Shown here in pieces: positions 34,176 to 46,500 of a DNA stretch of 64,000 nucleotides (positions are counted from its first letter, which is position 1; the number at the start of each line of letters is the position of its first letter). Under the pieces are notes generated by a model that was given only the letters and a program-made list of their open reading frames with translations, was not told the origin of the DNA and made no database searches. The position numbers and the translations under genes were made by a program. Origin of the DNA: Lucifuga dentata (taxonomy: Eukaryota; Chordata; Actinopteri; Ophidiiformes; Bythitidae); contig VXCM01000408.1 in the NCBI GenBank assembly GCA_014773175.1, positions 403,825 to 467,824 of the forward strand. The letters are read 5' to 3'.

Positions 34176-36993
34176 TCAGTGCAATATACCATCCACTACT
34201 ACACACTTACTTTTACAGATGGGATGAGGGTACTGCCAGGTTTGATTATCTTGGCAGAAATTTTCACTGCTTCCCACTATATCCGCTCTGCAGGACAGAA
34301 ATCAGAGAGTCATGGAGTGTATTAGCTGTGTGATGTATACAGTCATGAAAACTAAGGAGCCCCCATCTGAATACACCAGAGTGATGAAAGGCATATGATT
34401 CCTTTTCCTCATCATCTCTCTTTCAGTAAATTTTGTGTGCACAGTTCTGGCTGACACATGGATGAGTCACAGCGTAAATTGGAGTCAGTACACGATTATA
34501 CTGTAATGGCCTAGTTAGCTCAATGGAGAGATAATCAGCTGGGAGAATCAAAATAAATTCCCTGCCATTCATCACTTTTCATCCCTCCTTCCCCAGCTCC
34601 TCCTCTGTATTCAGACCTTTCCTCCTCTCTGCTTCATAGCCCATCCCCGTCCTCTCTCTTCCCCAATTTTTGTCTCTTTTGAGGTTTTCACAGCCTCTAC
34701 TGAACCATTCACAACCTTAACACTCTGGTGTCAGAAGAATTTTTGTACTTTTACTTTTCATTGAATTTGACTTTCATTTGTCACTTCAGAAGCTGTAAAA
34801 AATAATAATCTTTTACTAGAATACATTTTTTTCATGTGAAAACCTTGCAATACCAACACCAAACTGGGATCTGAAAGCACTTCATAATTTTCAAGGCCTC
34901 TTTTGTAGTTTGCAGTGAGTGTTGTACATTCTGTACATGTTGTACATCAGGTTGTACATTTTAGAATCTTTTTTTTTTGTTTGTTTGTTTTTAGAATCGT
35001 GTGCATGTTTTCTGAAATTTTCCACAGCTTTTCCCTGTTTATTTTATTGACATCATTTAAATTTTCTAGATTTTTTAGGAATTAAGTAGAAAATCAGGAA
35101 CTTTCTTCCAGCTCTTCCATGTTAATCTCCCCTGTCTCACCCAGACAGACAGCTGTAGCGGATGAATGTTCCTACAGCAGCATTGCCCTGGATGCTGAAG
35201 GTGCTGATCACTTCCTCAGGCAGAGGACAAGTCTGGGCAATGGGTGGCGTGGGTGACTGAGTCCCTGAGGGTCAGAGAAGAAAGTGGAAATGGAAGAATG
35301 GAGAAAAATTTTAACCACCAAATAACTGACACCAAAAAAGTACGTTTGGTTTGTAATTTTATGGCAGTATCCATTAAGCTAAATTTAAAATCACTAAATG
35401 CTGTACCAACTCATGCCAGGAGATGGTGGGTGGCCAAACGTTACTTATTCTGTACAAAATATTCCTTTTTAAAACTCAGTGATTCAACAATGACATCATC
35501 TGGTCAACATCAAAATAGAACAGCAAACACTGCACATGCTATGCTTATGTAAATCACTTATACTTACTACTCCTTTTCCCCTCTCTGATCAGAGGAGGTG
35601 TAGTCATATAATATTAAAATGACACCCTGATATTGTATTATACATATTGTTTGCAGATAACGTGATATAATCTCACCTGAGTTCCCCTAGTGACTTCCAT
35701 ATGGATTTCACATTATTACTGCTCTACAAATTACGAGATAGAGTACAAAGTATCCAAGTTACCAGAAAAACACAACAGCAAGAAATCAGTTACAATTTCC
35801 ATTTTACCTTGTTTCTTTGACAGGTCATCCCTATATTGATGCTGGTGTCCAAAGTACTCAGCATGTACCTATACATGCATCATCATTTAAAGAATTACAC
35901 GCACAATAACCCACACTCTAACAAAATCTATACAGACATGAAATTATAATGTCTTTGGAGCTGATTAAATGTGTATTTCAGGCATTAGCAAGAAATGAAT
36001 GGAGAAATCCTGATGGAAAAAGTGAATATGGAAAAAAGGAAGCAGATAAAATGGAAGGGAGGGAGGAAGACAAAGATAAGACTGATAAAAGGAAAGAAAG
36101 AAAGAATGAATGTCAGTCACGTTACCACATTTTAATTTCAGTTTCTGCTCGGTTTGTGACTCACAGAGGTGTTTCACTCAATGTCTTGTTCTATTTAAAC
36201 TGAAATAACCCTTCTTAGGTAATAAATCAAGATTCAATGAGTGGTTGAAATGCTGCCACACTCAGAATTAGCTGTAGGTGTGATTGTGTAACACCTGGCA
36301 CTGTTCATTCCTGGAAGTCTGAGTACCTCACACTTCTGGAAATATAAATATGAAGAGTGGCACTTGGTGAGAGGCTGCAACGACCCGAGCTCCACCGAGC
36401 ACAGGCTTCCAAGCTGAATGCAGCTTTGAAAAGCAGAGACAGCTCTTGCCTGAGGGATGCCTTAGCTATCTGAAAGTGAGAAACATTAGTATAAGAACAT
36501 AAAAGGGCCTAAGGGAGAGGGAAAGTTACAAGCCGGTTTGGCTTTAGATGTGAGCATGACGCGCAGTTCTGTTTTCACATACCGCCCCTCTCCTGCCTTG
36601 TACTGTTGCCACCCACACAGGCTGCAGCAAGAAATCAAACAGGTACAGTATATCAAATTAATCATTTTAAAACTCATTTTAATAGAAAAAATGAGCGATA
36701 TTACTGTTAAATAATATGATTGAGTCCAAATACAGGTCCAGCCCTGTTTGTATTTTGCACACACAAACACACACACCAAGATAAATAGCCTAGAGATGCA
36801 TGCTTGTCCTTGACTCCCATTGTAAAGAAGGACCTTACCAGAGGCCTCAAATGGACAAGGATGAGAGGAGGAGGAAGAGATGAGAGGAAGAGAGGATGAG
36901 AGAAGAGAGCAGAGGAGAGGAGAGCAGGGAACAGAGAGGCCTGGAGCAATATGAGCAACAGAGCTCTCTGATTCTCCTGACTGTGATCTGTCG

Positions 36994-37081
<88 letters not shown>

Positions 37082-38411
37082 CTGTCACACATGCAATCCA
37101 CCCCCTTGCACATACACACCTAATGTATAGAGAAAAAAAATACCTACCTCTCTCTATGCTCTCAGTGATAAACACAAATTCACTCACACTCGCACTATCA
37201 CACACTCAGCTCTATGCCACTTTGACAGTGATCTGCCGCCCACTGCATCTCAGTGGGCACGAAGGAGCTCGACTCACATATGCAAAGGATGCAAAATAAA
37301 AATGCTCTCACATGTTCAAAACCCACCTACCTTCTTTCTGCCTGTGTCGCAGCAGGTGGAGCTGAAAATCATTTCCCTATCTGACATCTTTAATAGCTAT
37401 TCCATTTCAAAAATATAAAATGTGTGACCAGGGCCTGGCTGACTTGAAGTTACGTGCATAAACGTGTTTTTTTTGTTTTGTGTTTTTTTACTGTAGCTTC
37501 AGGTCTGGGATTAATGCATCTGCTCTCAGACTCTGAGGTTGAAATTGTACTGTTTTTATCAGCACTGACAAGGCAACACAAGTAATAACAATGCTGTGAT
37601 TTCAGATGCTGTAAACTGATGAGATATGCAACGATGTATTGATAAATGTGCAGTGTGGCCTTGAAGCAGTCATAGAATGTTTGTGTTTTATGAAAAGTCA
37701 ATTCAGATTTAAAAATCTTATTCCAAATACAGTCACAAAGCAGAAACAGATAGAGAAAAAATGAGTTACTACATGATTATCTTGGGGCACCGTGGTACTG
37801 CCAATATAATAAGGTTACAAAAATATAATAAGAGAGCAGCTTGAAACATCCTTGCATTAATAAAACTGTTAATTGGATTGCTGTCTTGTTGATGCTTTTG
37901 TATGCAGGTTTTGGGGAGCAGCCTCCAAATAATTACATTGAAATGAATGTGTTGATCAATTAATATATAAAACTCGGTGAGCATTAGAATGACCTGGTTC
38001 AGCAAATTATGGATTTGTCCAAATGGGTGGTCCAAATAGACACAGGCCACCCATTTGGACAAATTCTTTAAAGTAAATCTGGTGATATAATTTTCATCTC
38101 CATCTAGGTTTCCTACTCTGTGTTATGTGCAATAAAGGCTGACATGCCCAACAAACACATTAAACAAAAATAAGACTGGCAGAACATATAGCCACGTGAG
38201 CTTTACTGCACATACAACAGGCATTTGAATGATGTAAGTCCTCATGTACCTGTATTCATTTTCATTTCCTCTTTAAATATATTATCAGTATACAACAGTT
38301 ACATCTTCAGACAGCCAATATGAATAACTAAAGCTGTGGTTGCTATGGCAATGAGGAGAATAGGTCCCATTTGTGCAGTGTCTCATTTGACACAATCACA
38401 GAGGGATTACA

Positions 38412-38477
<66 letters not shown>

Positions 38478-39231
38478 GCGGAAACATAGAGTTACACACA
38501 CCTTAGAACTACCACAAACACAGATCTACCCGTATCACTTCATCATACCCCATTAAGTTGCACATACAAACACATGCTGTAAAACTGCAGTACACGTTGA
38601 TGACATTAAAAACACACACACATACCACAGTACGTACTTGCAGATACCACTCATTACCTGTTCTGGTACCTGTGAATGCCTGTGTGAGAGAAAAAAAAAG
38701 GGTATTGTATTGAACTCAAACCCACCTGTGCAGACGGGCTCATCCCCACTCCATTGTCGGTCACCTTGACAACGGCGGATGGTTACATCTAAGCCATTGG
38801 GCAATGTGAATCCTGCTTTGCAGCGTACTTCAAGCAGGGCAGAAAAGGAGTGAGTGGGAGAGAGGAGATGAGTTTCTGAGTTCTCACTGGGGGGCAGAGG
38901 CCAGGGACAAGTACGACCTGAGCAGAAAAGGAAAGATCCAGAGAGGATTGAGAATGTGAGAGGTGAGGCACAAAACGTTACTCATAATGTGCTTGTTGCT
39001 TGTGTAGGACAAAAGGAATGATCAGCAGTAAACCATTTTAAAGGGCACTAATGAGGTGGTATATCAGACTGGATCCACTCATCGTGCTCGTTTACACTAA
39101 CTTACATTACAAATATAATCCAAAGCTTGTGTGCAACACTGGCACTGGTGTAACTTTGAGAGAGCAAAAACACTTGGTATTTGTGCATGTCCAGAGCTTT
39201 TATTTTCACAGCTGAGTATACATGTGCACTA

Positions 39232-39286
<55 letters not shown>

Positions 39287-40424
39287 GCATCCACAGTAAT
39301 TTAGGCCATATGCATAAAGTTAGTTACCTGGAGCCACACAGCTGAGACCACACTGACCATCACACAGACACTGGCGTTTGTTGCCACAGTCTTTGTCCAT
39401 CTTACAGGGTCGAGGACACATCCTGCTCCTCTCCTCTCCCAGCAGTCTCTCTGGACACGACCCTTTTGTCACAGCACAGACACCATCATCACACCTCCAG
39501 AGTAATTGGCCTTTTCCATTCATGACCATTTGTGAAAAAACACATATGCTAAGGACTGTAACAACATTTTGTTCACCAGTTCTGCTTTGTTATTTATGTT
39601 AAGGTTCAGCAAATGCAGTGTGGGTGGCAGGGAAAGAGTTGCCACCTAGGTTGCCTGGAAGTATTCGTCATTCAATTATCAGTCTTATTTTTGGTAGAAA
39701 AATGAGGCTATCATTGTTCTTTTCTGCATAAAAAAGAGAAAAACAGAGTATTTATTTCCTAGTTTCATCTGGTTTAAGTTTTGTTAAAAAAGTGCCATTT
39801 ATGTTTGAACAGTTAAAATATATTATGGCACTCTAGTACAAACCCTTCTCATTTTCTTTCCCCCTCCATATGTACTCCATCAAGACCATCATAAATCGTA
39901 TCCGCTGCTTAGTTTATACTGTACGCAAACTGTGACACACCCTCAAGTCCAGAACATTTGGAGTGAGGGGGAGAGGAAAGGGGGAAGCAGACAGGTTCCC
40001 CAGCCTTCATTTTTCAGGTCGAAGACACTTGTGTTTCTGCATTCATTCCACTCATTCCATGTCTCAGGAGACATGGAGACATACTGTACACTCAGTGCAC
40101 CATGACCATATCTTTTTTTTTTTTGTAATTTAATTTAATAAAAGAGCACAAAAAAANAAAAAAAAAAAAAAAACAGCAAGAAAGCATGCAGAGACCCTAA
40201 CCCAATCATTAATTCAGTAATTGCACAGGTAAGGGACATCAAGAAATAATAAATCAGGAGTAACAATCCAATCCAGAGTAATTAATTCCCAGTATTTAGT
40301 ATGACAGGTCATCTGTGTAGATAGTGTGTGCAGGGTTCTCTTAGCATACAGGCTTACCTGCAGCCTGTGTGGACACAGATCCAGCCAGAGTCCACAGTGC
40401 CAGGAATAGCAGTGCGATGTCCAT
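32036..40424 (-). CDS. Secreted WAP/CCP protein with ApoH domain-V tail
   Basis: Eight coding exons join in phase to 352 aa: 40358-40424 (signal peptide), 39328-39462 (WAP), 38726-38917 (CCP1), 35141-35264 and 34211-34287 (the two halves of CCP2), 33490-33672 (CCP3), 32244-32441 and 32036-32118 (tail module). The N-terminus (MDIALLFLALWTLAGSVSTQ) is a clear signal peptide. The WAP exon has all eight cysteines. Each CCP has the four cysteines and the tryptophan of the fold. The tail has the six-cysteine layout of the fifth domain of beta-2-glycoprotein I (HGESVMFYCK, CFDGDLQLPAC), followed by a WLQYKLFP loop where ApoH has its hydrophobic membrane-inserting loop. WAP domains often inhibit proteases, CCPs bind proteins, and ApoH domain V binds anionic phospholipid; the combined role is unknown. 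The start of the WAP exon has a weak polypyrimidine tract. Confidence 0.88.
32584..33178. mobile_element. Tc1-type foldback element in the tail intron
   Basis: Both ends are inverted copies of roughly 100 bases or more (left begins CAGAGCCTTCCACAAATACT; right, on the other strand, CAGTGGCCCTCTGTAAATAT), bounded by TA at 32582-32583 and 33179-33180. A small plus-strand fragment in the middle (about 32878-32994) may be a transposase remnant. A single N at 32692 separates a duplicated 64-base stretch, so the element is really about 530 bases. Its layout suits an internally deleted Tc1-like element of a kind common in fish. Confidence 0.75.
34140..34173. repeat. (CA)n microsatellite
   Basis: A CA run in the intron just downstream of the second CCP2 exon. 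Confidence 0.9.
36998..37080. repeat. Compound (AC)n(AG)n microsatellite
   Basis: AC units followed by AG units, directly visible. Confidence 0.93.
38013..38064. repeat. 18-bp perfect hairpin
   Basis: The arms ATTTGTCCAAATGGGTGG (38013-38030) and its exact reverse complement (38047-38064) surround a 16-base loop. Confidence 0.9.
38416..38474. repeat. (CT)n microsatellite
   Basis: About 29 CT units, directly visible. Confidence 0.95.
39235..39284. repeat. (AC)n microsatellite
   Basis: AC run in the intron just downstream of the WAP exon. Confidence 0.95.
39328..39462 (-). other. WAP four-disulfide core exon
   Basis: Encodes GSCPERLLGEERSRMCP, then CKMDKDCGNKRQCLC and DGQCGLSCVAPG. All eight cysteines of the WAP fold are present. 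The donor CCAG|GTAACT is good; the acceptor (TGACAAAAG) is weak but is the only one matching the phase of the signal-peptide exon. Confidence 0.85.
40358..40424 (-). other. Signal peptide exon of the WAP/CCP gene
   Basis: Encodes 22 residues with a hydrophobic core (ALLFLALWTLAG) and a likely cleavage site near VSTQA. The donor is GCAG|GTAAGC. Confidence 0.85.
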
Positions 40425-40505
40425 CCTTGAAGTCAGGCCTGGGACGATATGAGGGAGGGAGGTGTGCGGACAGCATTTTGAAGGAAGGGAACAAAGGGTG
40501 GGANG

Positions 40506-40546
<41 letters not shown>

Positions 40547-41282
40547 CACAGCCCAGGAGTACACATCTGGTTCGTGTTGAGAAGTAAGGAAAATTCCACT
40601 CTAAAGGACCTTTCACCCATTTCTGTTAAGATAACAGATCAAGGGGGTGATGCATGTTGCTCCCGCATGTAATAAACAAACAGGAGATGAATCAGCTAAG
40701 TAAAGTGACAGATTTTACCTTAATTAGCTGCTGTAAACCCAGCATGTGCTCTCCCATACAAATGTACATGGATACATCCACACACATAACCTAAACAACA
40801 GTGCATCTATTTTTTCTTTTACTCTTTAACTGATATGCAGCAGCCTCTTTGTAATTATAGCCTCTTCACAGCTGAGCATCATACTGTATGATTTTCTACC
40901 TCAACCACTGAAAGTTGAAAATCAGTCCTACTTGTGTTTTTATAAATTTGATTTGGAAATAGGAGAATCATTCCAGTCAAAATAACATTGGCCTGACTCA
41001 GACTTTTTTTTTTTTTTTTTNTTTTTTTTTTTTTTTTGTCTATTTACACTGTGTAACAAACGGGGAGGCTATCTAAACAAGTAGTACCAGGAAATTTCCC
41101 AGCATTAACAGTCTGTTATTTAACCAGAATTATGTAGGCTTAAGTGGAGTAAATAAATGAAGTAAACTTCTACTACCCATTCCAGTCACACAGGTTAGGA
41201 GAGCAAGAGCTACTAAAATAAAAACCAAGAAACACAATAAAACACCAGAGGAAAAAGGAGCAGTTGTGAATGAGAACAATCT
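40425..41282. other. 5' flank of the WAP/CCP gene
   Basis: No coding exon. It holds a (GA)n tract at 40505-40544 after a single N, and a poly-T run with an N at 41021. Confidence 0.5.
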
Positions 41283-41288
41283 TTTATT
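41283..41288 (-). terminator. dbp: Candidate poly(A) signal of dbp
   Basis: AATAAA on the minus strand about 2 kb past the dbp stop codon. Inferred. Confidence 0.4.
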
Positions 41289-43297
41289 GGTGTTTTTGGG
41301 AAAACTTGACTACATCCAAATAACCAGCACTTACAGGCTGGGCACTATGGACACCACTGATGCAGCAGGATAGTTGTAGTTCAGTTAAGAGTCACTACGA
41401 GATTTATAAACCACATCTGTGAGGATTTTAGAGACTAAATCCAGGTGGGAGAGCAAACACTGATTGAGCTGAAAGAAACCAACAGGGAGCATATACATAG
41501 TGAGCACAGTCCATAATCAACTGGAGAGCATAAAGAGAGGTAAATCAAGTCGACATGTACAAGATATGGATCCGTTTGTGAGACCTGTGGTCAAAGAGGT
41601 GCTGCCCAGTGGGGGAGGCTGAGTTGCGGTAAAGAGTCTGTAGCAGAACTGAATATCTGGAGACAGAAGGTTTTTCTATTTGAATAGTCTTTCTGAGGAA
41701 CACATAAGATCAGAGATATTTCAAGGTGCAATAAATCATGTTCACCCAAAGAAAGAAAACTGTCCAATAATAAAGAACAGCAACAATAAAAGGGATAACA
41801 ACCATCGTAATCATAACAATAATAATATCAGTATAAGTAACTATTCATTGTGGTCATTAAGGAGATTATAAACACACTCTATCACTAGTTTGGCCAGTCC
41901 TCCACACTCCACCCCCAAGACCATACATAGTGTACCAAAGCCCTGTGTAGGTGCTGTGGCTCCACAAGACATTAAAAGATACAGTAAGGACTGCTGTAAT
42001 GAAAAACAACATTAAATATCAGCAAGCTTTGTGAGTCAACACAGGAAGTTTTGGCTTTTATTCATCACAGAAATCTGAGAGATTAACACCATTCCACTCA
42101 ATAGGGAGTGCTCAACATATCTCCTAGAAATCATCGAATACGCAATATTTAAGTGTGTTCATAAAGTACAGTAGGCTAATTATGACATGCTGGGGAAATG
42201 TATTACTACTTCAGAGCGTGTCATAGCTGTGAGGTTTAACTACTCCATGTACCGTTGAGGTACAAGAGGAAAACAGGTGTGACGTTATTGAAACAGTTAG
42301 CATATAACTCATGGGAGAGGTGAGAGGAGGTGGAAATAGACACTGGATATAGAAACACAGGAAGGGTAATGATGTCCTAATAAAGAGAAGAACAAGGTCC
42401 TGTGTTACCCAGGGTAAGATAGGGTAAGATATTAAACACCAGAGTACAGTAAAAGCACCTGATAGGGAAAAGAGAGAAAGTTTCAAAGATACGAGTTTGG
42501 GTTAGACAAAGTTGTACCCATCTCAGAAAAACAAGACTGTTGTACAAATGGCTAATATTGGTAGGGTTTGGTAGACGGGGAACTTAAGCACCAAACTAGT
42601 TACACAGGATCACTTTGCTCTATTAAAAATGTAAAAGACTGGTCTAGAAAAGTATCGAGGATAGTGCTGGACTGTACACAGTGTCTCTCATTCTGTCTTC
42701 TCTCTCTGTCTCAGCATGCCCATTCCCAGTGACAGAAACGTAACAGGAATAATTAAGTGCTTGAGTAAAATCCACAAAAATGTCAAACTATACGATTTTA
42801 AGATTATTTTGCTCTCTATATTACAAATGATACATGCATCCTAGCCCCTGCTGCTGCATCCCGACTATAATCAAGTCTATACCCGGCAAAGGTTGACCAT
42901 CTGTTAAAACATCTCGTGACTCGTCTATGATACAAAGGTATTTACCATAGCATTCTGTGTCTCTATGTCCCAGTCATGTAGAAAATATACAAAATTATTC
43001 TCCAAATTTGCTCTCCCTCTAATTTTTCTTAAGTATTATAAAAATATACAATTCTCCAATAACAAAACTCTTAAAAGTCACATCTTTCATCTGTTAAATT
43101 AATCTCTCCGCTTTTAAGAGCACCCACCAAAACAAGACACCTGAGCTTCAATACACATACCTCCTCCTTTTCTCATACATTCATCATTATCATAATAATC
43201 TCCTCATCACCCCATGTCCATCATACCACCCTAAAAATTAGTCTTTATAATTAATCCATCTCAATCCTCCTCTCCCTGCTTTTGCTCCACCCCTTCA
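41289..43297 (-). other. dbp: Probable long 3' UTR of dbp
   Basis: About 2 kb between the dbp stop codon and the nearest plausible poly(A) signal. No coding potential or repeat of note was seen. The UTR assignment is inferred from position. Confidence 0.4.
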
Positions 43298-43513
43298 TCA
43301 CTGGTCAGCGAGACGGTTCTCGTATTTACTAAGGATGTTGCGACAGCGGCCAAGTTCCTTCCGCATCTCAGCCACTTCCTGTCGGAGGGCAGCATTCTCT
43401 CTCTCCAGGTAAGCAGCACGCACTGATATTTGGTTCTCCTTAAGACGGCGAGCATCTCTGGAACGCTTTGCTGCTTCGTTGTTTTTGTATCTCCTGCTCC
43501 AGTACTTGTCATC
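43298..43513 (-). other. dbp: dbp bZIP exon
   Basis: Encodes residues 302-372: basic region [20 protein letters not shown], a leucine-zipper heptad series and the stop codon TGA. The acceptor is TCTCTTAG before 43513. Confidence 0.93.
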
Positions 43514-46500
43514 CTAAGAGAATAGGTGGGAAAATAGTATACACTGATTATTTAAGTAGAATACAACTTATCGATAGCTATATTATTATATACATATCAA
43601 TTTGTTCTTATCAAAATGTCTACCTCCATACTAGTCATTTTATTTTGCGGTATGGTATAAATCAAATAAACTTTTCTTCTTTTCTTGTTTCCAAAAGTCA
43701 GAGGGATTAGTCGAAATAATGAATAAGTTTCTCAAAAATTCTTCAAAACTGCATTGTTTGGAAATAGTCTTTATAGTCAAAATCCTGTGTTGTTATTGAG
43801 AATGTGGGTATTTGGCCATGAATGAGTGTAAGACACAACTACAGTGTTTGAGATCAAATGAAGTGTGCAAACACATCACAACACACACGACACTGTTGGG
43901 AAAAATGTTTTGTGTTCCTCATAACTCATCAATAATACAAATCCAGCATCTGAATAGTATTCCAACACTGAGCTGGCATTGTGAGTCTAACTCTGCAACT
44001 TTTACTTTGTATGCTTAACAGTAACAAAGATAGTGACTAGTTTAATATTTGTAAATTATTACTGCAGTTAAATACAGCCTTATAGCTCAAGTTTATGACT
44101 GCTATTAACATCCCACGTAAATTTATTAAATGAAATTCATTCACTGCTAACAATATGTGTGCATATCTACCTCATTATCGACAGAGGCCAGCAAAGCAGA
44201 TGAAACTTCTAGGACTACTGCAAGATAATTGTTTTTTTTTTTTCAAATTACAGTCATCCATCCATAATCTTGTCAGTCTTTCCCCCTCAGACTTTGACTG
44301 TGTCTTGTGTCTTGAGTATCGCGGAGTGTTTGCGTAGGAGCATGCAATTATCATGAAATTCCCATGGTTCATTTGAATTATAGAATCTAATATGCCTATA
44401 ATATTATGCATGTTATATTTCTACTGTTGAAGTGATCATCTGTGTGACATTTTGGCATTTAAAGACAGATAATTTGGGATCAGATTTTATTAGCCATCAC
44501 TGCCTATCACTGAACATGGCATGGCAAGATGCAATGCACAAGAAGCCACTGATACCCGACACTGTCCTGCTGTTCCGGTGAAGACTCTGGGCTGTGCTCA
44601 CCTTCATGTTATCGGGCACTAGCACCTTGCGGGCCTTCTTGATCATTGGCTGAGGTTTGAGATCATCTTCGCTTAAGGAGTGCCTCCTGGGGTCATAGGA
44701 CTGCTGGTCAGAGCTGTTGGACAGAGCCAGTTCTGAAGAATCAAGGTCAAACATTCCCATCGCATCTGGCCCGCTGCCCGTGGGCGTTAGCAGAGGTGGA
44801 CAGGAGGAGGAGGAGGAGCAGGAGGGAGACGGTGACTCACAGGAGTCGTTCATATGTGTCTGACTCCCTGGAAGACAGAAAGAGAAATCTATTTAACATG
44901 CATACCGAAATGGATTCTACTGTGCTACTTAGCCTAAGTGGCTGGTACCAGACACTAAAAAGCAATCCAGACATATGCAGTAGTGCATTATGTTGACCAC
45001 CAGATGGAAGCAGAGAACTATTACTTTCTTTCCATTAAAAACAAAAAAAGAATTCCCATGCCTTGGATGGATCCCAAATCGCTGAGCTGATTTTTCGATC
45101 ACCTTGTAATTCATAGACAGTACGTAAAAATTTCAGGGGGACAGTTACATTTAAAGAATAAAGTATCACAATATATTTACTACTCCTAAAAAATTATGAA
45201 AGTAGCCATCATTTTCCTAGGGAGCCTATTTAATCTCATTTAGTACCAAACTTTATAGACAACTGCTATATCAAACCTGACACATAAGGACAGTCACATG
45301 ACTCTGGTTAAATCAGTGAATATATATAATGTTGGTTACCTATTATCAACCAAACAGTGAGATGTTCTTAGAAAGACACAGACAATATTCCAATTATTTA
45401 ACTAAATACTAAAAGAGAAAGTGAAAATGTTATGTAACTTTCTACCCTCCCCTTTAAATCAGTTTCTTTAAGTGGGGCCAATATGGGGCTACAACACACC
45501 ACACCCCCTTTAAGGCCCAATACACCTTACTCAAACTGTCAGGGCACACACACCCCTCATCTGTTCCTATATATCTCCAACAGTCTTATCTATGGCTAAT
45601 TTGTTCTGAAAATATCAAATATTATGTATTATAAATATATAACAAAATCAGGAGAACTACATGGAGGAAGTGATTGTAAACATTAAGCTAACTGCTAAAT
45701 ACCAATATATGTCTAATTAAAAGAGATATGAAAGTCACAACTTTTATATTTTAGATTCTTAATGTAAAATAAAGGATGATTCAAAACTGTAACAGAAAAA
45801 CCAGATACAATTCCAGAGCCAAGTCACAACCAATGGCAAACACGGAGAACTTATATAAGTTAAAACTCCCTGACAGGGATAGATGGACACTAAGCATGTC
45901 AATTGCTTAACACCACAAAACTGTGGCCTTCAAAATGGCCACAGAATTGCATCAACACCTTCATAACACAGTCTCAACAAAAACTGTATGCCTTGAGTTT
46001 CACAAAGCTGTAATCATTGCAAGCCTAGCATGTGGAAACACTCGTATCCAAGAGCAATGTGAAAAGTGCACAGCCTGGTGGAGCAAGGGTTACAAAACCT
46101 TAACCCCTGGGCCATGAGGAAAAGTAATATATCTGATGACTCATCAGTTTCTGTATTCAGTTGATCTGAGAACAACAAAAGCAAAGCAATGCCTGTTGCC
46201 ACAAGATAAACAAATATCAGCTGATCTGAAATACATGGACAGATATCTATGACATAAGTCAAGGTAATTTGAGGGCATGTTTCCATACCATGCCACAGTG
46301 CATACTGTTCCTCCATGATGTCCTCACATTCCATGATGATAATATCTGCACAGCACTTGCCAACAAATTAAAGAGTGCTTTCACAAACACATGTGAGATT
46401 ATGTTAAACACCACCCATTGTCCTCTGTGTATCTCTAAATCAGATTTGACTGATTAGCACAGCTTCAAGCAGAGAGCAGCAACTCCTCAGTGAAACCAGC

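Larger units (their letters stand above)
35265..38725 (-). other. Intron between CCP1 and CCP2
   Basis: Intron of about 3.5 kb. It holds a compound (AC)(AG) tract at 36998-37080, an 18-bp perfect hairpin at 38013-38064 and a (CT)n tract at 38416-38474. No further exon was recognised, and the phases on both sides match. Confidence 0.65.

Noticed and set aside
36486..37205. 239-aa minus-strand frame
   Set aside because: It is held open by the compound (AC)(AG) microsatellite and lies in an intron of the WAP/CCP gene.
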